Notes: generated by a model not told the origin, from the letters alone. DNA of 64,000 nt from Pleurodeles waltl (GCF_031143425.1 NC_090446.1:1549622749-1549686748), one strand, 5' to 3'. Positions 9,264 to 21,170 are shown, counted from the first letter of the stretch. Numbers and translations are program-made.

Positions 9264-10501
9264 ATGGTATTGATTTTTGTTAGGAAATCCTTTAGGATGG
9301 GTGTACCATCAGCCGTAGCTTTCACAGCAGCCCAAATGTCTGCGTCCGGTTTGGAACTCGAGCCAGTCACTGCAGCTACAGTGGCTACTGCCACTGCTGA
9401 CTTTGCGGCTTCATCAGCCAATGTATTTCCAGCAACGTGTATTCCAATGCACTGGTGTCCGAGTGTATGCACAACATGGACATTCGGTAGCGTCTCTTTC
9501 AAATCCGCTACTTTACCCCACAGTAGTCGGTGTTTAATGCTGTTGCCTTTGGAATCTCTGAACCCATTCTGGCACCAGTAATGCAGGTATTCATTAAAAG
9601 ACTGGACACAGTAGTACGAATCACAAACAATCAGCGTAGGCTGTGCAGGGTCTGTGTGTTCCAGTGCCATCAGAAGAGCTTTTAGTCCTGCCAATTGTGC
9701 AGTGCAATCCCCTAGGGTTTGTGTAAAGGTATGTTGAGGACAGAATTTATCGCCCTCCATGTAGCCTCTTACGACTACGCAAGCCGCAGAATATTGATGT
9801 TTAGTTCCAATTGCCGATTGTGCAGAGCCATCGGTGTACATTACTTTATGATACTGATCGATAGGCAAGGTATTTGCTGGAACTGGATATTCTACTTCAT
9901 ATTGTAGGAATTCCTGAGTTTGTAACTTTGGGTAAAAAAAGTAGTCTACGTCAGTGGCTGTTAAAGACGTATCCCATTGTATCCAACGTGGATGTAATGC
10001 TTTTGCGTTCGGAATGCTAGCTTTTGTGACAGCCTCTAGGGCTGGGATTGGAGAAACGACGACAATGCGTTTTCCTTGGGCAAGAGGTCTTTCTTTAGTA
10101 ACAGCCATCTGCACAGCAGTGAGAATTTTCTCTGTGGGAGCAAAGCGTTGTTCAGCTGCTGAATACAAATGTGATTTGTATGCAATCAGGACTGTCTCAC
10201 CTTCATTAAATGTCACATAGGTGAAACCGATGGCCCCAGCTACTACCCTGATGACCAAATGTGTTTTGTTGTCCCTTGTGTGTAAATGTTGTGCTGCAAG
10301 CATGTCTGTCTGCAGTTCTCTAAGAATGCGTGTATGTTCAGTTGTCCAGAATTTACTTGAAAAACTGGGATGTATTAAGTCATATAAAGGTTTTATGAGC
10401 GTAGCATAATGGGGAATGTAGGTTCTGCCAAAATTTAAGAAACCCAATAATACCTTCACTTGACAGCTCATATCCAAGGAACAGGACACAGAGGAAGGCA
10501 A
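9248..10501 (-). pseudogene. pol: ERV-B RT thumb/connection and RNase H
   Basis: A 417-residue open frame. The first part (FLNFGRTYIPHYATLIKPLYDLI) is the RT thumb and connection. The RNase H domain begins at YTDGSAQ, with LGDCTAQLAGLKAL, LIVCDSYYCVQSFNEYLHYW and GNTLADEAAKSA, which supply the acidic catalytic positions. The spacing around DSYY..YLHYW..NGF and the HTLGHQ segment are the strongest evidence for foamy-like pol. The frame is open through RNase H but is separated by a frameshift from the RT palm upstream and ends before integrase. Confidence 0.85.
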
Positions 10502-11699
10502 TTTTTGTTTTTTTTAAGTTAAATTTGTAGCCAAATTTGGCAAACCCTACAACAACGCGGGCTACCCGTCTTAAATGTTGTACTAACTCATCATCTGTGA
10601 GATAGATATCATCTACATAGGACAATGCTTCAGGGTCAATCTTGTGTAAAATGGCAGTCACACGAGCTGCGAACAGTCCTGGGCTGTTCTTACACCCCTG
10701 AGTTAAACAACAGAATTTTTTCTGCGAGCCTAGTGTGCTAAAGCATGTTAAGTCCCTGCTTTAAGATGCTATATTCTGGCAGAAAAACCCATTTGAAATG
10801 TCTAATGTTGTTTTGTATTTTTTACGCAATATGTTGCTCATTAGTGCAGTGCTATGTTAATTTTTGTATAGCATAGGTGCGTGTATGACTGTTTAAATGT
10901 CTGTAGTCTAAGACTATTCTGTATGAATGGTCCGGTTTAGCTACAGGAAATAAGTGGCTATTCATCGGCGAGACACAGGGTTCAATCACACCCTGGTACT
11001 CTAATTGCGTAAGTATCTGTAGGTTCTGCCAAAATTTAAGAAACCCAATAATGATTGGAGTTTTTTAATCGCATTCGGTGGTTGTAACTGTGTGCACTTT
11101 TCTAAGAATTGTGGCGCTAGGCTCTTCCCTTCACTTGACAGCTCATATTCCAGGAACAGGACGCTGAGGAAGGCTATTTTTGTTTTTTTTTATGTTAAAT
11201 TTGTAGCTAAATTCGGCAAACCCTACAACAATGCGGGCTGCCCGTCTTAACTATTGTAGTAATTCATCATCCGTGAGATATAAATCATCTACAAAGGACA
11301 ATGCTTCAGGGTCGATCTTGTGTAAAATGGCAGTGACATGCGCCGTAAACAGTCCTTGGCTGTTCTTGTACCCCTGAGGTAAATGACAGAATTGTTCTGA
11401 GAGCCTAGTGCGCTAAAGCTTGTTAAGTATCTGCTTTCAGGTGCTATATTCTGGCAGAAAAACCCATTGGAAACGTCTAGTGTTGTTTTGTATTTTTTAC
11501 GCACTATGTTGCTCATTAGTGCAGTGCTATGTGAATTTTGTATAGCATAGGTGCGTGTATGACTATTTAGATGTCTGTAGTCTAAGACTATTCTGTATGA
11601 ATGGTCCGGTTTAGCTACAGGAAATAAGGGGCTATTCATCTGCGAGACACAGGGTTCAGTCACACCCTGGTACTCTAATTGCGTGAGGATTTCTCTCAC
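10380..11699 (-). pseudogene. pol: ERV-B RT fingers/palm, tandemly duplicated
   Basis: The RT N-terminal region occurs twice head to tail. Copy 2 (11,699 to ~11,018) has REILTQLEYQGV, LDYRHLNSHTRTYAIQ and LDVSNGFF, then a palm motif reading FVDD. Copy 1 (11,017 to ~10,417) repeats the same blocks and carries the YVDDIYLTD motif in 10,661-10,380. The marker TGTAGGTTCTGCC starts at both 10,417 and 11,018. Internal landmarks are offset by about 675 bp, because copy 1 lacks about 75 bp. Both copies have indels. The duplication prevents one continuous RT frame. Confidence 0.82.
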
Positions 11700-11711
11700 T
11701 GGTGCTTTTGG

Positions 11712-12227
11712 TTAATGTTTTATAGGATACTGCGCTTGTGGCTGAGGTTCACTTTTAATGGGAATTACATGGTAGGGGAAATCCTTATCCCATCCTACGT
11801 GATTTCTGTATAATGCAGGTGCTTGTGCTAGAGCCCATTCAACGGAATAGGATTCAGTGAGTTCCTCTGGAACAAGGGGTGAGAAGGAAGGCTTAATGAC
11901 ATCTTCTCTGTATGGGCAGGTACGGACAAAGTCAGGCGGCCAATCTTGTTCGGCCAACAAGACATCATACACTTTTACTATGCGATCCCAAAAGATTGCA
12001 TTTATTGTGCTTTCAAAGTCTCCTTCTAATTGCAGCGTTACTTTGTACACCCTATCGGGCTTGGGGACACGCATGTCAGCCGTTTCTACTTGTATAAAGT
12101 CATCAGTTGCTTTCACCTCCAGATGCTCTAGAAGATTCTGGCAAACTATTGTGACCTCTGCCGCGCTGTCTAGCAATGCTAGAGTCCAGTTCTTGTTCTT
12201 CAAGAGGATCCCCTTCCTGTGTGGCAT
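11712..12227 (-). pseudogene. pro: ERV-B protease and pol N-terminus
   Basis: A 171-residue frame begins MPHRKGILL and reaches LLDSAAEVTIV, an aspartic-protease active-site segment (D-S-A rather than the usual D-S/T-G). It continues through VKATDDFIQVETADMRVP and a linker ending in PIKSEPQPQAQYPIKH, just before RT. In spumaviruses the protease is fused to pol; that arrangement fits here. The ERV-C copy has glycine in place of the catalytic aspartate. Confidence 0.72.
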
Positions 12228-13362
12228 GTCGAACTGCGACTGCTGCCACTTTTTTCTTTTTGAATTGTTGTTTTTGTTGGGCAGGTTTCTCTTCCTTTTT
12301 AACAGAAACCTCTGAAGAGCGTTGTGATTCCTGTCTCGGTTTCACATACTCTGTTCTTCGCTCTGACCGCCCACCTCTCTCATTTCTTTTTTCCGATGAG
12401 TCCTGAAAGGAACGAGATTGGCGTGTATCAGTATATTGATATCTATCAGGCGTTTTGATATTATCTCTATTTCTGAGATGATATCTTTTCTGTGGGGTAC
12501 GTGGAGAGTCTCCCCTTTCTTTTTAGGTGTTTGTTGCTTTTTATCCCAGCCTTTCTTATTACCCTCAGGTTGCTGTTTGGAGTTATCTTTATTCGATTTA
12601 CCCTGGAATTGAGGTTTTTGTGGTCTGGGCCCTAGGCTATCCCGACTGATACTTGAATATGTTTCCGTTATTATCTTAGGCAGCTCTCGTTCTTGGTCTT
12701 GTTGCGGAACGTCACGGAGCCACATGCGCACTGCAAGCGCGACTGCTTCCCCTTTAAGGTTACTTAATATGATTGAGGATACTGTGGCAAAGTTGCCGAT
12801 CAGTTGCATCCCCAAATCTAGGGCCGGGGCAGCCCCATTTTCATCTTGAATTTGTTTCAGCACTTCCGGTAAATTGGCAAGTGTCGGTGTACCGTGTGCG
12901 GTTGTGTAGAGCAAATACCGTACCCCACGTGTTACAGTTTTCCACTGTAGGGACCATCCCAAAGGGCAAGCACATCATTAATATTCTATGTTTATCCTGA
13001 GGTCCCGTATGGGGAAATACTGCCTCCAGCGTATTAATTGTTCGTGCTAACTAAAACAGAGTTTCTTCTTGTTTGGAGGGGACTTTACCCATAATTGAAT
13101 GTACAGTCGCAGGATTTATACCCGGCGTTACTGCATGTGGGTGTGCTGGAGCAGCACGTGCTGGGTTTGTATTTAATGTTTGCATCACAACTTGTTACTA
13201 ATCGTCTATATATTGCTATTAACTCAATGTATAAACGACGAACGTCAGCTACTGCTAAATTCCAAACCGCAGGATATGGTGTATAGGTGGCCAATAAAGG
13301 CCCGGTAGGACCGTCATTACTTAGTGGACCTAACCTTACTGGTAGTATAGTATGGGGTAGGG
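12103..13362 (-). pseudogene. gag: ERV-B gag, central and C-terminal part
   Basis: The main frame (12,962-12,342) includes a helical capsid-like part (MQLIGNFATVSSIILSNLKGE) and a basic K/Q-rich tail (KKGWDKKQQTPKKK). A further basic frame (12,345-12,103) follows. A more N-terminal segment lies at 13,294-13,085 in a different register. No CCHC zinc knuckle is present, as in foamy Gag, which uses basic glycine-arginine boxes; clear GR boxes are not obvious here. The gene is cut at 13,362 by the solo Gypsy LTR and resumes beyond 16,361. Confidence 0.72.
13358..13362. repeat. Target-site duplication TAGGG, left copy
   Basis: TAGGG directly precedes the LTR that starts at 13,363. The same five bases follow the LTR end at 16,362-16,366. 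A 5-bp duplication is normal for Ty3/Gypsy integration. Confidence 0.9.
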
Positions 13363-16361
13363 TGTAGGAGGCTGGCCTGGCTTATAGTAGGTACCTTGTG
13401 GTACTTACACCCTGTGCCAGGTCCACTTATCCCTTATTAGTAGAATAGAGGTGCTTCTAGCAGCTTAGGCTGATAGAAGGTAGCTACGGCAAAGCAGCTT
13501 AGGCTGAACTAGGAAACATGCAAAGCTCCTACTATACCACTTATATCATGTAGCACAATATCATAAGAAAACACAATACTCAGAGTCACTAAAAATAAAG
13601 GTACTTTATTGTTATGGCAATATGCCACAAGTATCTCAGTGAGTACCCTCAGTAAGAAGGTAAGTAATATACACAAGTTAAATGTACACAGACCCAAAAC
13701 AGGTAAGTAAGAGTCAGAAAAGTAATGCAAACACTGTAGAATTACAATAGGATGAAATAGGCAAACATAGGTATAGGGGCAACACAAACCATATACTCCA
13801 AAAGTGGAATGCAAATCACGAATGTACCCCAGACCTATGGGAGCTTGTAGAGGGTCGCTGGGACTGTAAGAAAACAGTCAGGGTGTCCAAGATACCCCCC
13901 CCCAAGACCCTGAAAAGTAGGAGTAAAGTACACCTACTACCCCAAGAGAGCACAATAGTCTTGATAGGGGGATTCTGCTAGAACCACAAACACCAGCAAA
14001 GTACTGAAGACAGATTCCTGGACCTGAGGACCTGCAAGGCAAGGGGACCAAGTCCAAGAGTCGCAATAGTGTCCAGGGGGGCAGGAGCCCAGGAAAGCCC
14101 GGATGAAGGTGCAAGGAAGCTGCCTCTGGATGGAAGAAGCTTGGATTTCTGCAACAACGAAGAGGACTAGGAACTTCTCCTTTGGATGGGAGGTGTCCCA
14201 TGTCGGGATGAAAGTTGCAGAAGTGTTCCCACGCAGAAATACTGCAAACAAGCCTTGCTAGCTGCAAGGGTCACAGTAGAGGTTTTTGGGTGCTGCTGGG
14301 GACCAGAAAGGACCAGAATGTCGCCCCTTGGAGGAGGAGACAGAGGGGCACTCAGCAACTCAGAGAGCCCCCACAGAAGCAGGCAGCACCCGCAGATGTA
14401 CCCAAACAGGCACTTGGACGATTTGTGAACTGGAGCTGGTTCAGAGTCACAAAGGAGGGTCCCACGATGCCAGAGGCCAACTCAGAGGGTTGAGCACTGC
14501 CGGACGGAGTGCTGGGGACCCAGGCTAGGCTGTGCATGAAGGAAATTCTGGAAGAGTGCACAGGAGCCGGAGCAGCTGCAAATCACACAGTACACAGGTT
14601 TGCAGTCTAGCGTGGGGGGGCAAGGACTTACCTCCACCAAACTTGGACTGAAGGATCACTGGACTGTGGGAGTCACTTGGATAGCGTTCCTGTGTTCCAG
14701 GGACCACGCTCGTCAGGATGAGAGGGGACCCAGAGGACTGGTGATGCAGTCTTTTGGTGCCTGCGTTAGCAGGGGGAAGATTCAGTTGACCCACAGGAGA
14801 TTTCTTCTTGGCTTCCAGTGCAGGGTGAAGGCAGGTGACCCACAGAGCATGCACCACCAGGAAACAGTCGAGAAAGCCGGTAGGATGAGGTGCTACAATT
14901 TTGCTGGTAGTCGTCTGGCTACTTTGTTGCGGTTTTGCAGGCATCCTGGAGCAGTCAGCAGTCAATCCTTGGTAGAAGTCGAAGAGGGAAGTGCATAGGA
15001 ACTCTGGTGAGCTCTTGCATTCGTTATCTGAAGAATTCCCCGGAGGAGAGACCCTAAATAGCCAGAAAAGGAGGTTTGGCTACCAAGAAAGGAGGATTGG
15101 CTAGTAAGAAAGGTAAGAGCCTATCAGACAGGGTCTCTGGCGTCACCTGCTGGCACTGGCCACTCAGAGCAGTCCAGTGTGCCCCCAACACCTCTGTTTT
15201 TTTCCAAGATGGCAGAGGTCTGGGACACACTGGAGGAGCTCTGGGCACCTCCCCTGGGAGGTACTGGTCAGGGGGAGTGGTCACTCCCCTTTCCTTTGTC
15301 CAGTTTCGTGCCAGAGCAGGGCTGGGGGATCCCTGAACTGGTGTAGACTGACTTCTGCAGAGATGGGCACCATTTGTGCCCATCAAAGCATTTCCAGAGC
15401 CTGGGGGAGGATACTCCTCCCCAGCCCTTCACACCTATTTCCAAAGGGAGAGGGTGTAACACCCTCTCTCAGAGGAAATCCTTTGTTCTGCCTTCCTGGG
15501 CCAGGGCTGCCTGGACCCCAGGAGGGCAGAAATCCTGTCTGAGGGGTTGGCAGCAGCTGCAGTGGAAATTCCGGAAATGCAGTTTGGCAGTATGCGGGTT
15601 CTGTGCTAGAGACCCGGGGGATCATGGAATTGTCAACCCCAATACCAGAATGGTATTGGGGTGACAATTCTATGATCTTAGACATGTTACATGGTCATGT
15701 TCGGAGTTACCATTGTGACGCTATACATAGGTAGTGACCTATGTATAGTGCACGAGTGTAATGGTATCCCCGCACTCACAAAGTCTGGGGAATTCACCCT
15801 GAACGATGTGGGGGCACCTTGGCTAGTGCCAGGGTGCCCACACACTAAGTAACTTGGCACCCAACCTTCACCAAGTGAGGGTTAGACATATAGGCGACTC
15901 ATAAGTTACTTATGTGCAGTGAAAAATGGCTGTGAAATAACGTGGACGTTATTTCACTCAGGCTGCAGTGGCAGGCCTGGGTAAGAATTGTCTGAGCTCC
16001 TTATGAGTGGTAAAAGAAATGCTGCAGCCCATAGGGATCTCCTGGAACCCCAATACCCTGGGTACCTAAATACCATATACAAGGGGGTTATATGGGTGTA
16101 CCAGTGTGCCAATGAGAATTGGTAAATTTAGTCACTAGCCTGCAGTGACAAATTTAGAAAGCAGAGAGAGCATAAACACTGAGGTTCTGGTTAGCAGAGC
16201 CTCAGTGAAACAGTTAGGCACCACACAGGGAACACATACAGGGCACATACTATGAGCACTGGGGTCCTGCCTGGCAGGATCCCAGTGACACAGGGGCTAA
16301 AACATACATACATACAGTGAAAATGTGGGTAACATGCCAGGCAAGATGGTACTTTCCTACA
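13363..16361 (-). mobile_element. Solo long LTR (2999 bp) of a Gmr1-like Gypsy element
   Basis: The plus strand starts TGTAGGAGGCTGGCCTGG and ends TACTTTCCTACA, so the minus strand has TGTAGGAAAGT..CAGCCTCCTACA. A perfect TAGGG duplication flanks it. The AATAAA signal is present as reverse complement near 13,595. Gmr1 coding sequence is absent, so it is a solo LTR left by recombination between two LTRs. Many small ORFs inside are chance. It has homologous fragments at 724, 3450, 4350, 32,341 and 58,615. An LTR of 3 kb is exceptionally long. Confidence 0.92.
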
Positions 16362-16860
16362 TAGGGCGCCATCAAGCCAATTATTATGTTCTTGATAAGA
16401 TAGAGGTATCTATAAATATGCGTACGCTCTGTATTGTCCAGGCCTGTTCACAGGTGTATATTGGTGAAATGTATTTGTGTTCCCATCAACTGCTGGAAAT
16501 GTGACCCAAGAGTAAAAAAGTTCTGTTCTATGAGCTGCTTGGGCGTCCACCACAAACTTGACTGGACCTCCCTGGGCAGTTAGGCCATTTGCTAATAAGT
16601 ATGCTGAGGTTGCCTCATGTTAACAGCTATTTGTACATTTTGGGGATTCGCCATGATAGTAACACTATGAGTTCAGATAAGGCACACCAAAATGGGGTTT
16701 CCTTTTAAAGTTCAAGCTTAAACAACTGGCAGTTGTAGTAGGATTACCTACACAGCTGTGGTGGAAATCCTCAGTACCACAGACGTCTCCGCATACGGCA
16801 TTGAGGTGTCATTATATATAATGAGACAGAGATACTCCAAGGACCTGAAAATTAGAGCCT
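16362..16860 (-). pseudogene. gag: ERV-B leader and gag 5' end
   Basis: This is the continuation of ERV-B beyond the solo LTR. Reading toward lower coordinates, a possible gag ATG lies at 16,654-16,652, followed by a frame that breaks after about 20 codons. A longer coding-like stretch in another register continues to the LTR junction. The frame assignment is tentative; the position between primer site and gag is the main support. 16,362-16,366 is the right-hand TAGGG duplication. Confidence 0.55.
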
Positions 16861-16862
16861 GG

Positions 16863-16881
16863 CCAAACGTTGGCGGCGCCA
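16863..16881 (-). promoter_or_regulatory. ERV-B primer-binding site, Lys-type
   Basis: The minus strand reads TGGCGCCGCCAACGTTTGG immediately after the LTR end ..CGCGACA. The TGGCGCC core and following CAACGT match a tRNA-Lys1,2-type site, apart from two extra bases and 3' mismatches. Foamy viruses use tRNA-Lys1,2, so this supports the family call. Confidence 0.7.
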
Positions 16882-17864
16882 TGTCGCGTAGGCTCTCATT
16901 ATTCTAATGAGACTACTGAATTTTGAGCAGCAGGATCGTCCACAGTGTGGGAGACTGAGTCTGACCCACGGTGGGTGACACCTGTTGCGCCAAATCCGGG
17001 CTTTGCTCCGGCTAACTAGCAGTGCCTCATCTCTCCCGGGAGGTAGGGATGATTGGGCAGCCGAGCGCATGACATATTGTACTTCTCAGGGAAGTCGTGG
17101 TCACTCAGGTCGCATCCGATTCTCTCATTCACAATTCGGTATCATATAGAAATGACAATAAGAGCAGTATAAGTTTTAAAGGTGGATTTAATAAAACAAC
17201 TGCATTTTAGATAGCAAAGCGTGAGCTGCAATAACCAGAACAGCACAACACAACAATATGAAAATGGTGACGATGAGAGTGAAGCATAAAAATAATGCTA
17301 TCATGTTGCCACTAGAATCGATGGACTATTTCCTATCTAAATCAGATATTGGGCACGGCATGTTAAGCTTTAATCTTGCCTTTCAGGTTCCTCCAGGAGG
17401 ACATCAACCCTCATACCTGAACAAAGGCCTGTGATCTGCATTAGCATCTGCAGCAAAGCATTCAGCGTACAGTTGTGGTTCCCTGGCTGGAATCTCCCTC
17501 TTGATGTGTAATGGGACTAGAAAGTGTTTTTATAATTAACACAGCTGATGTTCTAAGAAAATGTCCCTACGTAAGGATGTGTATTTTCTACGAATTTTGG
17601 AGACTAAACTTCTACCACGTTCACTGGCAATGTACCAGACTGTAGCCTTGACTGAAGCACAGAGTGATCAAGAATGTGTTATTTGAGAACACAGTGCTGG
17701 ACTAAGCAAAACAGTTAGATAGAAGAAATTAAAACAAGACCGTAAAACTGGTTATTGTAAAAAATAACAATGCAAAGCTGAATAAAATATATCTAGGTCA
17801 AGGTGCACAGCGGCCTAGTGTATTAAACTAATGTGCATGGAGCTATAACTAGAATGGCTACACA
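16882..17864 (-). mobile_element. ERV-B 5' LTR, 983 bp
   Basis: The minus strand starts TGTGTAGCCATTCTAG and ends GCCTACGCGACA. It aligns with the ERV-C 3' LTR (31,367) and the solo LTR at 39,569: all share TTATAAAAACA (TATA box), the phrase CTGTGCTTCAGTCAAGG or equivalent, and the GCACTGCTAGTTAGCC segment. The flank 17,865-17,868 (ACAC) is the expected 4-bp duplication, but the partner end is lost. The LTR directly interrupts the gag of ERV-C. Confidence 0.87.
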
Positions 17865-19074
17865 ACACTACCTGGCCTTTATTGGCCACAAATACACTGC
17901 ACCTTGATGTAGAAACCTTGATGGTAGCTGAAGTCCGCTGCTTATATACCCAGCTTACAGAAATATACAGACGGTTAGTACAATTTGTAATGCAAACATT
18001 AAATACAAACCCAGGACGTGCTGCCCTGGTGCAACCACATGCAGTAACGCCGGCATTAATCCTGCGACTGTACATTCGATCATGGGTAAAGTACCCGCCA
18101 AATGAGAAGGGATTCCGTTTTGGTTAGCTTAAAAAATAAATGCACTGGAAGCAGTATTTCCCCATACGGGACCTCAGGAGAAGCATAGAATAGTAACTAT
18201 TTGCTTGCCATTTGGGATGCTTCCCACAGTAGATAACCGCAATACTTAGGACATGGTATTTGTCACACTCTATACTACCACACACAGTACACCGACACTT
18301 GACAATTTTCTGGAAGTGTTAAAACAAATTCAAGATGAATAGGGGGCTGCGTGGGGCCTGGACTTGGGGATGCTACTTATGGGCAATTTTGCCACAGTGT
18401 CTTCAGTTATATTAAGTAACCTTAAAGGGGAAGCAGTTGCACTAGCAGTGCGCATGCGGCTCTGGGACGTTCCTCCACAGGATCAAGAACGTGAGCTGAC
18501 AAAGATTATCGCAGAGATCTACTCTAGCATTGGCCGAGATAGTCTGGGGGTCAAACCCACAAATCCACAGTTTCAGGGTAAATCTAATAAAGATTCTACC
18601 AAGCAAGCTCCTGAGGGTTCTAAAAAACGCTGGGATAAAAAACAACAAACACCTAAAAAAGAAAGTGAAGAATCTCAGCATACGGAGACCTCATAGAATA
18701 GATACAATCTCAGAAATAGAGATAATATTAAAACACCTGACAGATATCAATATACTGATACACGCCAATCTCGTTCCTTTCAGGACTCACTGGAAAAACA
18801 CAGTGAGAGAAGTGGTCGGTCAGAGCGAAGAACTGAGTACGTGAAACCGAGACAGGAATCAGAAGTTTCTGTTAAAAAAGAAGAAAAACTTCCCCACCAA
18901 AAACCCCAATTTAAAAAGAAGGAAGTGGCAGCAGTTGCGATTCGTCATGCCACTCAAGAAGAGGGCTCTATTGAAGATCAAGACGTGGGCAGTAGCTCTG
19001 CTAGGCAGCGCAGCAGAGGTCACAATAGTTCAACGGATTCTTCAAGAGTATCTGGAGGTGAAAGCAACCGATGA
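17865..19074 (+). pseudogene. gag: ERV-C gag, 5'-truncated
   Basis: The sequence starts in CCTGGCCTTTATTGGCCAC, homologous to ERV-B gag near 13,300. Frames 17,882-18,127, 18,364-18,696, 18,530-18,844 and 18,841-19,074 are successive registers of one gene. The middle one carries the capsid-like GNFATVSSVILSNLKGE and the last a lysine-rich tail. At least three frameshifts or stops are present. No CCHC box is visible, as in ERV-B. The N-terminus was removed by the ERV-B insertion. Confidence 0.75.
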
Positions 19075-19348
19075 TTTCTTACAAGTTGAAACTGCGGACA
19101 TGCGTGTCTCCACGCCTGACAGGGTGTACAAATTAACGTTACAGTTAGGAGACATTGAATGCACAATCGACACAATCATTTGGGACCGCGTCGTAAACAT
19201 ATATGATACTCTACTGCCCAAAAGGGATTGGCCAACTGAATTTGTCCGTACTTACCCATATGAGGAAGAGGTTATCAAATCATCTTTCTCGCCTCTTGTT
19301 TCCGATGAGCTTGCAGAATCCTACGCCATTGATAGGGCATTGGCGTAG
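18935..19348 (+). pseudogene. pro: ERV-C protease with altered active site
   Basis: A 138-residue frame parallels ERV-B 11,712-12,227. The active-site segment reads LLGSAAEVTIV where ERV-B has LLDSAAEVTIV, so the catalytic aspartate is glycine. Downstream VKATDDFLQVETADMRV and the linker match. The frame overlaps the end of gag in another register and stops just before RT (19,355). Confidence 0.7.
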
Positions 19349-19354
19349 GCACTC

Positions 19355-20318
19355 ATGTTATATTGCAACCACGTAGGATGGGATAAAGATTCCCCCTATC
19401 ATGTAATTCCAATTAAAAATCAACCCCAACCTCAACCCCAAAACCCAATAAAACATGATGCTAAAGCACCTGCGAGGGAAATCCTCACACAACTGGAGTA
19501 CCAGAGCGTAATCAAACTCTGTGTCTCACAAATGAATAATCCTTTATTCCCTGTAGCTAAACCAGACCATTCGTACAGAATAGTCTTAGATCACAGACAC
19601 TTAAATAGTCATACACGCACATATGCTATACAAAGCTCTCACAGCGCAGGACTCATGAACAACATAGTGTGCAAAAAACACAAAACAACATTGGATATTT
19701 CCAATGGCTTCTTCCACCAAAATATTGCACCTGAGAGTAGAGCACTAACAAGTTTGAGTGCACTAGGCTCCCAGAAAAAATTCAGTTGTTTACCCCAGGG
19801 GTACAACAACAGTCCAGGACTGTTTGCGGCTCGTGTGACCTCAATATTACATGACTTTGACCCTGAAGCATTGTCCTATGTAGATGATATCTACCTTACG
19901 GACGTAGAATTACTGCAACATCTAAGACGGGTAGCCCGCATTGTTGTGGGATTTGCCAAATTCGGCTGTAAATTCAACTTAAAAAAAACTAAAATAGCCT
20001 TCCTTAGTGTCCTGTTTCAGGGATACAAACTATCAAGTGAAGGAAAGAGCCTAATTCTTAGAAACATGTGCACAGTTACAACCTCCAAATACCATTAAAA
20101 AACTCCAATCACTATTGGGTTTTCTAAATTTTGGCAGAACATACATTCCAGATTACGCATCACAAATAAAATCTTTATATGACTTAATACGTCCTGAATT
20201 CTCCAGTAAATTCAGGACGGTCAAACACACATGCATCCTCGGAGCATTGCAACAAGACATGCTTGCAGCACGATATTTACACACAAGGGACAATAAAAAC
20301 ATCTGGTCATCAGAGTAA
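19355..20318 (+). pseudogene. pol: ERV-C reverse transcriptase
   Basis: The frame 19,355-20,098 carries the RT fingers (FPVAKPDHSYRIVLDHRHLN), palm (TTLDISNGFF), the LPQGYNNSPGLFAARV motif and an intact YVDDIYLTD catalytic motif near residue 175. A frameshift near 20,060 moves the thumb (GFLNFGRTYIPDYA) into the frame 20,115-20,318. Only one copy of the RT region is present, unlike ERV-B. The fold is class III (foamy-like) by its close match to ERV-B. Confidence 0.83.
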
Positions 20319-20319
20319 T

Positions 20320-21170
20320 TGCTGGTGCCATTGGTTTCACCTACGTAACTTTCAATGAGGGTGAGACAGTTCTGATTGCATACAAATCACATTTGTACTC
20401 AACAGCAGAACAACGTTTTGCTCACACTGAGAAAATTCTGACTACTGTTCAGATGGCAGTCATTAAAGAAAGACCACTAGCCCAGGGAAAACGCATTATT
20501 GTCGTATCTCCAATCCCAGCCCTTGAGGCTGTTACCAAGATAAGCATTCCAAACGCTAACGCATTAAATCCACGTTGGATACAATGGACAACGTTTCTGA
20601 CAGCCACTGATTTAGACTATATTTTTGACCCAACGTTACAAACTCAAGACTTTTTGCAATATAAACTGGAATCCCCAGTTTCCGCAAATACATTGCCTAT
20701 TGATCAATATCAAAGAGTCATGTATACCGATGGATCAGCACAACCTGCAAAAGGCACAAAGCCTCAATACTCCGCTGCTTTCGCAGTTGTAAGCGGCTAC
20801 ATCGAGGGTAGTAAATTCTATCCACAACATACTTTCACGCAAACCCTAGGGAATTGCACTGCACAACTAGCAGAGTTAAAGGCTCTGGTGGTGCACTGGA
20901 ACATACGGATCCTGCACAGTTAACACTGATTTCTGTGATTCATACTATTGTGTCCAGTCCTTCCATGAATATCTGCATTACTGGCGCCAGAATGGATTCA
21001 GAGATTCCAAAGGTAACACCATTAAACACAGTCTACTGTGGGGGGAAAGTAGCGGATCTGAAGGGAACGCTACCAAATGTCCATGTTGTACACACACTTG
21101 GACACCAGCACATGGAATACATGTTGCTGGGAATACACTGGCTGATGAAGCAGCCACATCAGCAGTAGGT
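20320..21170 (+). pseudogene. pol: ERV-C RNase H
   Basis: The frame from 20,393 includes the connection domain and YTDGSAQPAKG, then LGNCTAQLAELKAL. A frameshift near 20,890 puts the next block into another register, where the segment around YLHY and HTLGHQH is recognisable (20,940-21,120). ERV-B keeps the same domain open, so this copy is more decayed. Confidence 0.78.

Larger units (their letters stand above)
9087..17864 (-). mobile_element. ERV-B: foamy-like endogenous retrovirus, minus strand
   Basis: In minus-strand order: LTR 17,864-16,882, TGGCGCC primer site, leader and gag start, then a solo Gypsy LTR insertion (13,363-16,361), then the rest of gag, protease, RT, RNase H and the first part of integrase, cut by ERV-A at 9087. 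The RNase H block, the absence of CCHC boxes in Gag and the Lys-type primer site point to spumavirus-like ancestry. Its 5' LTR abuts the gag of a sister copy (ERV-C) in the opposite orientation, so the two form a large inverted repeat. No frame is intact. Confidence 0.85.

Noticed and set aside
13363..16361. Multiple ORFs of 60-146 codons
   Set aside because: All lie inside a solo LTR, on both strands, with no domain; chance frames.
17185..17200. Plus-strand AATAAA as a polyadenylation signal
   Set aside because: It lies in a minus-oriented LTR; on the LTR's own strand this position reads TTTTATTAAA.
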